Below, piece after piece: positions 6,329 to 8,940 of a DNA stretch of 8,940 bases. The position numbers were made by a program, and so were the translations under genes. Source of the stretch: Lentisphaerota bacterium. Lineage in GTDB: Bacteria; Verrucomicrobiota; Lentisphaeria; Victivallales; GWF2-50-93. The notes under the pieces are model-generated. The model saw nothing but the letters and a program-made list of their open reading frames with translations, was not told where the DNA came from and ran no database searches. The DNA is taken from the NCBI GenBank assembly GCA_025360875.1, contig JANYBI010000511.1, positions 1-8,940 of the forward strand, given 5' to 3'. Position 1 is the first letter of the stretch, and every line of letters begins with the position of its first letter.

Positions 6329-7147
6329 ATGAAGGACAAGAACATCCCAAGACTGTGGTTTATGCCCGAACCTCCTGCCGGAGCCTCGCTATGGCTGAAA
6401 ATGGCAGGACACCTTACCGGCTATGGCGAATCCCATTACCACTTCCATCCGGATTACTTCTGTCCGCATGTGATCACGAAAGGGTCTGGAACTGTCGTCG
6501 CCAACGGACAGGAGACAAAGGTTTCAAAAGGGGACATGTTCACCCTGTGGCCCGGCACTGAAATCGAATATTATGAAAATCCCGATGACAACTGGGAATA
6601 TTTCTATCTCCATCTGACCGGCGAAGGATGTCCGGAATACATGGCTTCCTGCGGATTCAGCAACAGGAACATCTCTTTCCGCCCTCTCAATCCCGTGAAG
6701 GCGATCAGGATTTTCTCGCAGATATACTCTCTTCATCAGACACAGGGCACTGGCGATGAATACCGGATACTTTCCCTCCTCTACAGCCTCCCTGAAATAT
6801 GCCCGCATAAGCTGGATAAGAACAAGACAGGAAACAGCGATATCTTTGCGAAGGCTGTTGCGCTTATAGATTCCCAGATACAATCGGCGCTGAATGTCAG
6901 CCAGCTATGCGAGATCCTGGATATCAGCAGAATCACCCTGTTCCGCGTCTTCATCTCAGAAACAGGCATCTCCCCGATCGCCTATATAATGCGACAGCGG
7001 ATGAGGAAAGCAGAGCAACTGCTGAAAAATTCCGACTTCAGAATTGCGGATATCGCAAAAATGAGCGGGTTCTCCTCGGACAAATATTTCATGAGGAAAT
7101 TCAGGGAGCTCAGAGGGACGACACCGAATACGTTCAGGAATCGGTAA
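6329..7147 (+). CDS. AraC-family transcriptional regulator
   Basis: The product has 272 residues with the standard AraC layout. An N-terminal cupin-like sensor spans about 30-110 (HYHFHPDYFCPHVI, GSGTVVANG, KGDMFTLWPG). A C-terminal pair of helix-turn-helix motifs follows: the first near 188-212 (NVSQLCEILDISRITLFRVF), the second near 236-262 (DFRIADIAKMSGFSSDKYFMRKF), ending in the usual GTTPNTFRNR. I chose ATG 6329 because AGGA at 6317-6320 lies 8 bases upstream and the cupin domain begins soon after. The longer frame from 6206 only adds residues encoded by the octamer repeat. The gene is divergent from the glycyl radical enzyme gene and is likely its activator, with a small sugar- or polyol-like ligand; both points are inferred from context. 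It converges on satP. Confidence 0.92.
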   Translation: MKDKNIPRLWFMPEPPAGASLWLKMAGHLTGYGESHYHFHPDYFCPHVITKGSGTVVANGQETKVSKGDMFTLWPGTEIEYYENPDDNWEYFYLHLTGEGCPEYMASCGFSNRNISFRPLNPVKAIRIFSQIYSLHQTQGTGDEYRILSLLYSLPEICPHKLDKNKTGNSDIFAKAVALIDSQIQSALNVSQLCEILDISRITLFRVFISETGISPIAYIMRQRMRKAEQLLKNSDFRIADIAKMSGFSSDKYFMRKFRELRGTTPNTFRNR

Positions 7148-7171
7148 AGCAGACAGGAATGTCTGTTTTAC
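7144..7171 (+). terminator. Hairpin terminator at the end of the AraC gene
   Basis: GTAAAGCAGACA-GGAA-TGTCTGTTTTAC forms a 12-pair stem with one G-T wobble and a four-base loop. The stem includes the araC stop codon (7145-7147), and the 3' arm together with the following CTTT gives a T-rich end. Being nearly symmetrical, it may also serve the convergent satP message. The U-run is interrupted, so efficiency is uncertain. Confidence 0.55.
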
Positions 7172-7201
7172 TTTAAGAACTCCAGTAACGCTGTGACAGG
7201 A

Positions 7202-7759
7202 TCAGCCAACCGGCAATACAACTTTTCCGTACTTCTCATTGATCACTTCGGCCATGGCCAGATAAATCGCGCTGGCTCCGCATACAATGCCTTCCCAGCC
7301 GGCCATCTTTCCAATCAAGGATGATTCCAGCCAGTCACGCGCGGCCAGCATGAAGAACAGAATAACAAGAGAGAGAAAGACAAACTGCAGGACGCGGTTG
7401 CTCTTAAAAGTCGCAAACCACATGAAGAGAGTGAAGAGTCCCCACATGAAAAGATACCATCCCATGAAAGCTTCAGGTGTTTTTTCCGCCAAACCAAGCT
7501 TTGGAGCCACAATCAGGCCTACAAGCGTAAGCCAGAACGCGCCATATGAAACGAATGCTGTCAGTCCAAAGGTGTTTCCTTTCTTGAACTCCAGCACGCC
7601 TGCTATTATCTGCGCGATGCCGCCGTAGAAGAAGCCCATTGCAAGGATCATGGCGCTGATTGGGAAAAATCCGGCATTGTGAATGTTGAGAAGGACGGTT
7701 GTCATTCCAAATCCCATGAGGCCCAGAGGGGCTGGATTTGCGGTCTGATTCTCTGTCAT
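7202..7759 (-). CDS. satP: Acetate/succinate transporter of the SatP (GPR1/FUN34/YaaH) family
   Basis: A 185-residue inner-membrane protein with six predicted membrane helices at about 12-30, 34-56, 65-85, 98-118, 122-141 and 151-172. The family signature NPAPLGL is at residues 8-14, directly followed by GFGMTT, and FYGGIAQIIAGVLEF marks helix 2. Length and layout match bacterial SatP/YaaH, which carries acetate and succinate with protons as a hexameric channel-like carrier. Start ATG 7759 is backed by AGGAG (7772-7768) 8 bases upstream. It is convergent with the AraC gene and is transcribed alone. Its role here is likely exchange of fermentation acids; direction of flow and any link to the glycyl radical enzyme are inferred. 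Confidence 0.93.
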   Translation of the reverse strand: MTENQTANPAPLGLMGFGMTTVLLNIHNAGFFPISAMILAMGFFYGGIAQIIAGVLEFKKGNTFGLTAFVSYGAFWLTLVGLIVAPKLGLAEKTPEAFMGWYLFMWGLFTLFMWFATFKSNRVLQFVFLSLVILFFMLAARDWLESSLIGKMAGWEGIVCGASAIYLAMAEVINEKYGKVVLPVG

Positions 7760-7903
7760 TATACTCTCTCCTGTTATTTTATATTTAGCTTATGATTAAA
7801 ATTTTTAGCTTTCGAAAGGGATGTAATATAACCACAGAAGACGCAGAACATATCCGCATTCGTAAAAAAGGCACTTATGGGAACTTTTTCGCATTTGTAT
7901 TAC

Positions 7904-8049
7904 GACGCCGCAGGCGTCCGCTGGAGTGCGCAGACAAAGTCTGCGCTAAGCGGTGACTTTGTCACCCGCACTCCGACGGAGCTTGCCCGCCATTGGCGCA
8001 GCTGCGCTCGGAAAAATTGTCCTGATGTAGAGTTCGCCGTCTCGGCGAA
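7904..8049. repeat. Palindromic repeat element, copy D (variant)
   Basis: A left hairpin GACGCC-GCA-GGCGTC (7904-7918) is followed by a core bounded by perfectly inverted GGAGTGC (7923-7929) and GCACTCC (7968-7974). The core holds two hairpins, GCGCAGAC-AAA-GTCTGCGC (7928-7946) and GGTGAC-TTT-GTCACC (7952-7966). A last hairpin TTCGCCG-TCT-CGGCGAA (8033-8049) lies further right, after GCGCAGCTGCGC. The plan matches A-C: outer three-base-loop hairpins, GGAGTGC/GCACTCC frame and two inner hairpins. The inner loops are different, so it is a separate subfamily. Confidence 0.7.
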
Positions 8050-8066
8050 GATTCTTCCATCTTGTC

Positions 8067-8173
8067 AATGTAACACAGGCATCTTGCCTGTGATCAGGAA
8101 TTTAAGAAACACAGAAGAAAAGACCACAGACAAGACCTGTACTGAGCTTGTCGAAGTATGCCTGTGTTACATT
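8067..8173. repeat. Perfect 16-base inverted repeat bounding 107 bases
   Basis: AATGTAACACAGGCAT (8067-8082) is exactly inverted as ATGCCTGTGTTACATT (8158-8173). The left arm overlaps a local hairpin CACAGGC-ATCTT-GCCTGTG (8074-8092). The inside holds no gene. The ends could be the termini of a small non-autonomous element or simply two dispersed repeats in opposite directions; no target duplication is evident by eye. Confidence 0.5.
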
Positions 8174-8307
8174 ATGAATTGCACGCCAATTCATGCTGGA
8201 ACATTGCGTCAATCAATCAATTTCCCGCATCATCTTGTGGATTTTTACAAAAATCAACAGTAAATTTCTGGAAAAGCGAAATGTCGATGAACCATCCTTG
8301 GGGGAAT

Positions 8308-8838
8308 ATGAATAACATAAAAAAATGCTTTCTATCAATTACCTTATTGCTAACATGTAGCCTTTTATTTGGCATTCATATCGGTATAGAATGGGGACCT
8401 GAAGGGATAGACGATCCGAACTTAAAGTCAGTTTTAATTGAAACTAAAATTAAAGAAAACAAAGATGGAATTATTGATTTCACAATTTTGATTTCTGAAA
8501 ATCCAGAATTTAAAGATGGATATATACATGCATTGTCAAAATTCAGTTTTGGCCAGCTGGAAATATTTGATGGCAAGAAAAAACTAGCAGACATTGATCT
8601 TAATGGTTACATTAACTTAGACAAGAAAAAAGAATTTCGTTTTAAAATCCATAAAGATTTGCTAGACAATTCGACTTTCACGTTCAGAACATATCCTGTT
8701 GACCCAGGTGAAAAAGACCCTCATCCTCCGCTGAGCGGAATCAACTTCGAACTTAATTTAATAAAATTTTATAAAAGTTACTTGTGCAAGATTTCTAACA
8801 ATACAGATACATCTAATTCGTCTTCGCCGGACAGATAA
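8308..8838 (+). CDS. Small exported protein of unknown function
   Basis: The 176-residue product begins MNNIKKCFLSITLLLTCSLL, a clear signal sequence with a Lys-rich head and hydrophobic core, so export is likely. The Cys at 17 lacks a good lipobox (Thr at -1), so lipoprotein status is doubtful. The mature part is charged, Lys- and Asp-rich, with alternating strands (VLIETKIKENKDGIIDFTIL, KKKLADIDLNGYINL, TFTFRTYPVDP), suggesting a beta-sandwich of about 150 residues; I recognise no family. The start is uncertain: ATG 8308 has GGGGG only 3 bases upstream, while in-frame ATGs at 8281 and 8287 would give a longer head. The gene is visibly richer in A+T than the other genes here, which suggests a different origin. 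The next gene begins about 20 bases after its stop. Confidence 0.7.
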   Translation: MNNIKKCFLSITLLLTCSLLFGIHIGIEWGPEGIDDPNLKSVLIETKIKENKDGIIDFTILISENPEFKDGYIHALSKFSFGQLEIFDGKKKLADIDLNGYINLDKKKEFRFKIHKDLLDNSTFTFRTYPVDPGEKDPHPPLSGINFELNLIKFYKSYLCKISNNTDTSNSSSPDR

Positions 8839-8859
8839 TCTTAGGCGTCAGGGAAAATG

Positions 8860-8940
8860 ATGAGATCATTCAGGATATATCAAAATTCATACAGGACCGA
8901 CAGTATGCTGTGGTTTTGGTCAGCGTTGGCTCTGTTTCTG
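8860..8940 (+). CDS. Start of a probable membrane protein (partial)
   Basis: From ATG 8860 the frame stays open to the window end, giving 27 residues: MRSFRIYQNSYRTDS and then MLWFWSALALFL, which is the start of a hydrophobic helix. AGGGA at 8850-8854 is 5 bases upstream; an ATG at 8857 is the alternative. It follows the exported-protein gene by about 20 bases on the same strand and is probably in the same operon. Too little is present to name it. Confidence 0.45.
   Translation, partial: MRSFRIYQNSYRTDSMLWFWSALALFL

Larger units (their letters stand above)
7831..8173. repeat. Gene-free mosaic of short repeats
   Basis: The stretch between satP and the next gene holds no credible protein. It contains ACCACAGAAGACGCAGAA (7831-7848) and a related AACACAGAAGAAAAGACCACAGA (8108-8130), the palindromic element copy D (7904-8049), a 12-base perfect palindrome GCGCAGCTGCGC (7996-8007), TACTGAGCTTGTCGAAGTA (8140-8158) and a perfect 16-base inverted repeat. 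The ACCACAGA and GAGCTTGTCGAAG motifs resemble short dispersed repeats I recall from many environmental genomes. An open frame at 7877-8263 is only the translation of these repeats. Confidence 0.6.

Noticed and set aside
7877..8263. A 128-residue plus-strand gene
   Set aside because: It is made almost entirely of copy D and neighbouring short repeats.

Overview
The window looks like accessory chromosome from a strictly anaerobic, host- or sediment-associated bacterium of moderate G+C. The mix fits the PVC group: a secreted SGNH hydrolase fused to a sugar-binding-like domain, a glycyl radical enzyme under AraC-type control, a SatP/YaaH acetate transporter, and many intergenic palindromes with a decayed RAYT transposase. 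Lentisphaerae/Victivallales is my best guess. That placement rests on recalled protein style and is not shown directly.

Layout. 1-222: no gene; hairpins including a 67-base near-palindrome (copy E). 223-2400 (-): secreted SGNH/GDSL hydrolase with a C-terminal CBM9-like domain. 2422-3050: two same-orientation copies (A, B) of a palindromic element that tightly flank a RAYT (REP-associated tyrosine transposase) pseudogene. 3158-3511 (-): headless C-terminal remnant of a carbohydrate-binding-type protein. 3536-5794 (-): glycyl radical enzyme. 5795-6328: divergent control region holding palindromic copy C, a short orphan reading frame, two back-to-back promoter candidates and an inverted array of AGTGNCMR octamers. 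6329-7147 (+): AraC-family regulator ending in a hairpin terminator. 7202-7759 (-): SatP-type acetate/succinate transporter, convergent with araC. 7760-8307: no gene; a mosaic of short repeats including copy D and a perfect 16-base inverted repeat. 8308-8838 (+): small AT-rich exported protein of unknown function. 8860-8940 (+): start of a probable membrane protein running off the window.

How it may work together (inference). The AraC protein probably controls the divergent glycyl radical enzyme gene, which uses radical chemistry on a small polyol-like or other substrate. The radical SAM activase it needs is not encoded here. The SGNH hydrolase could free or de-esterify carbohydrate outside the cytoplasm, and SatP could move acetate or succinate linked to fermentation. 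The minus-strand region between the glycyl radical enzyme and the hydrolase is full of debris, so an older operon may have been broken by repeat activity.

The most notable signal is the palindromic repeat family. Stems change between copies but stay self-complementary, loops are conserved, and two copies bracket a dead RAYT gene exactly.
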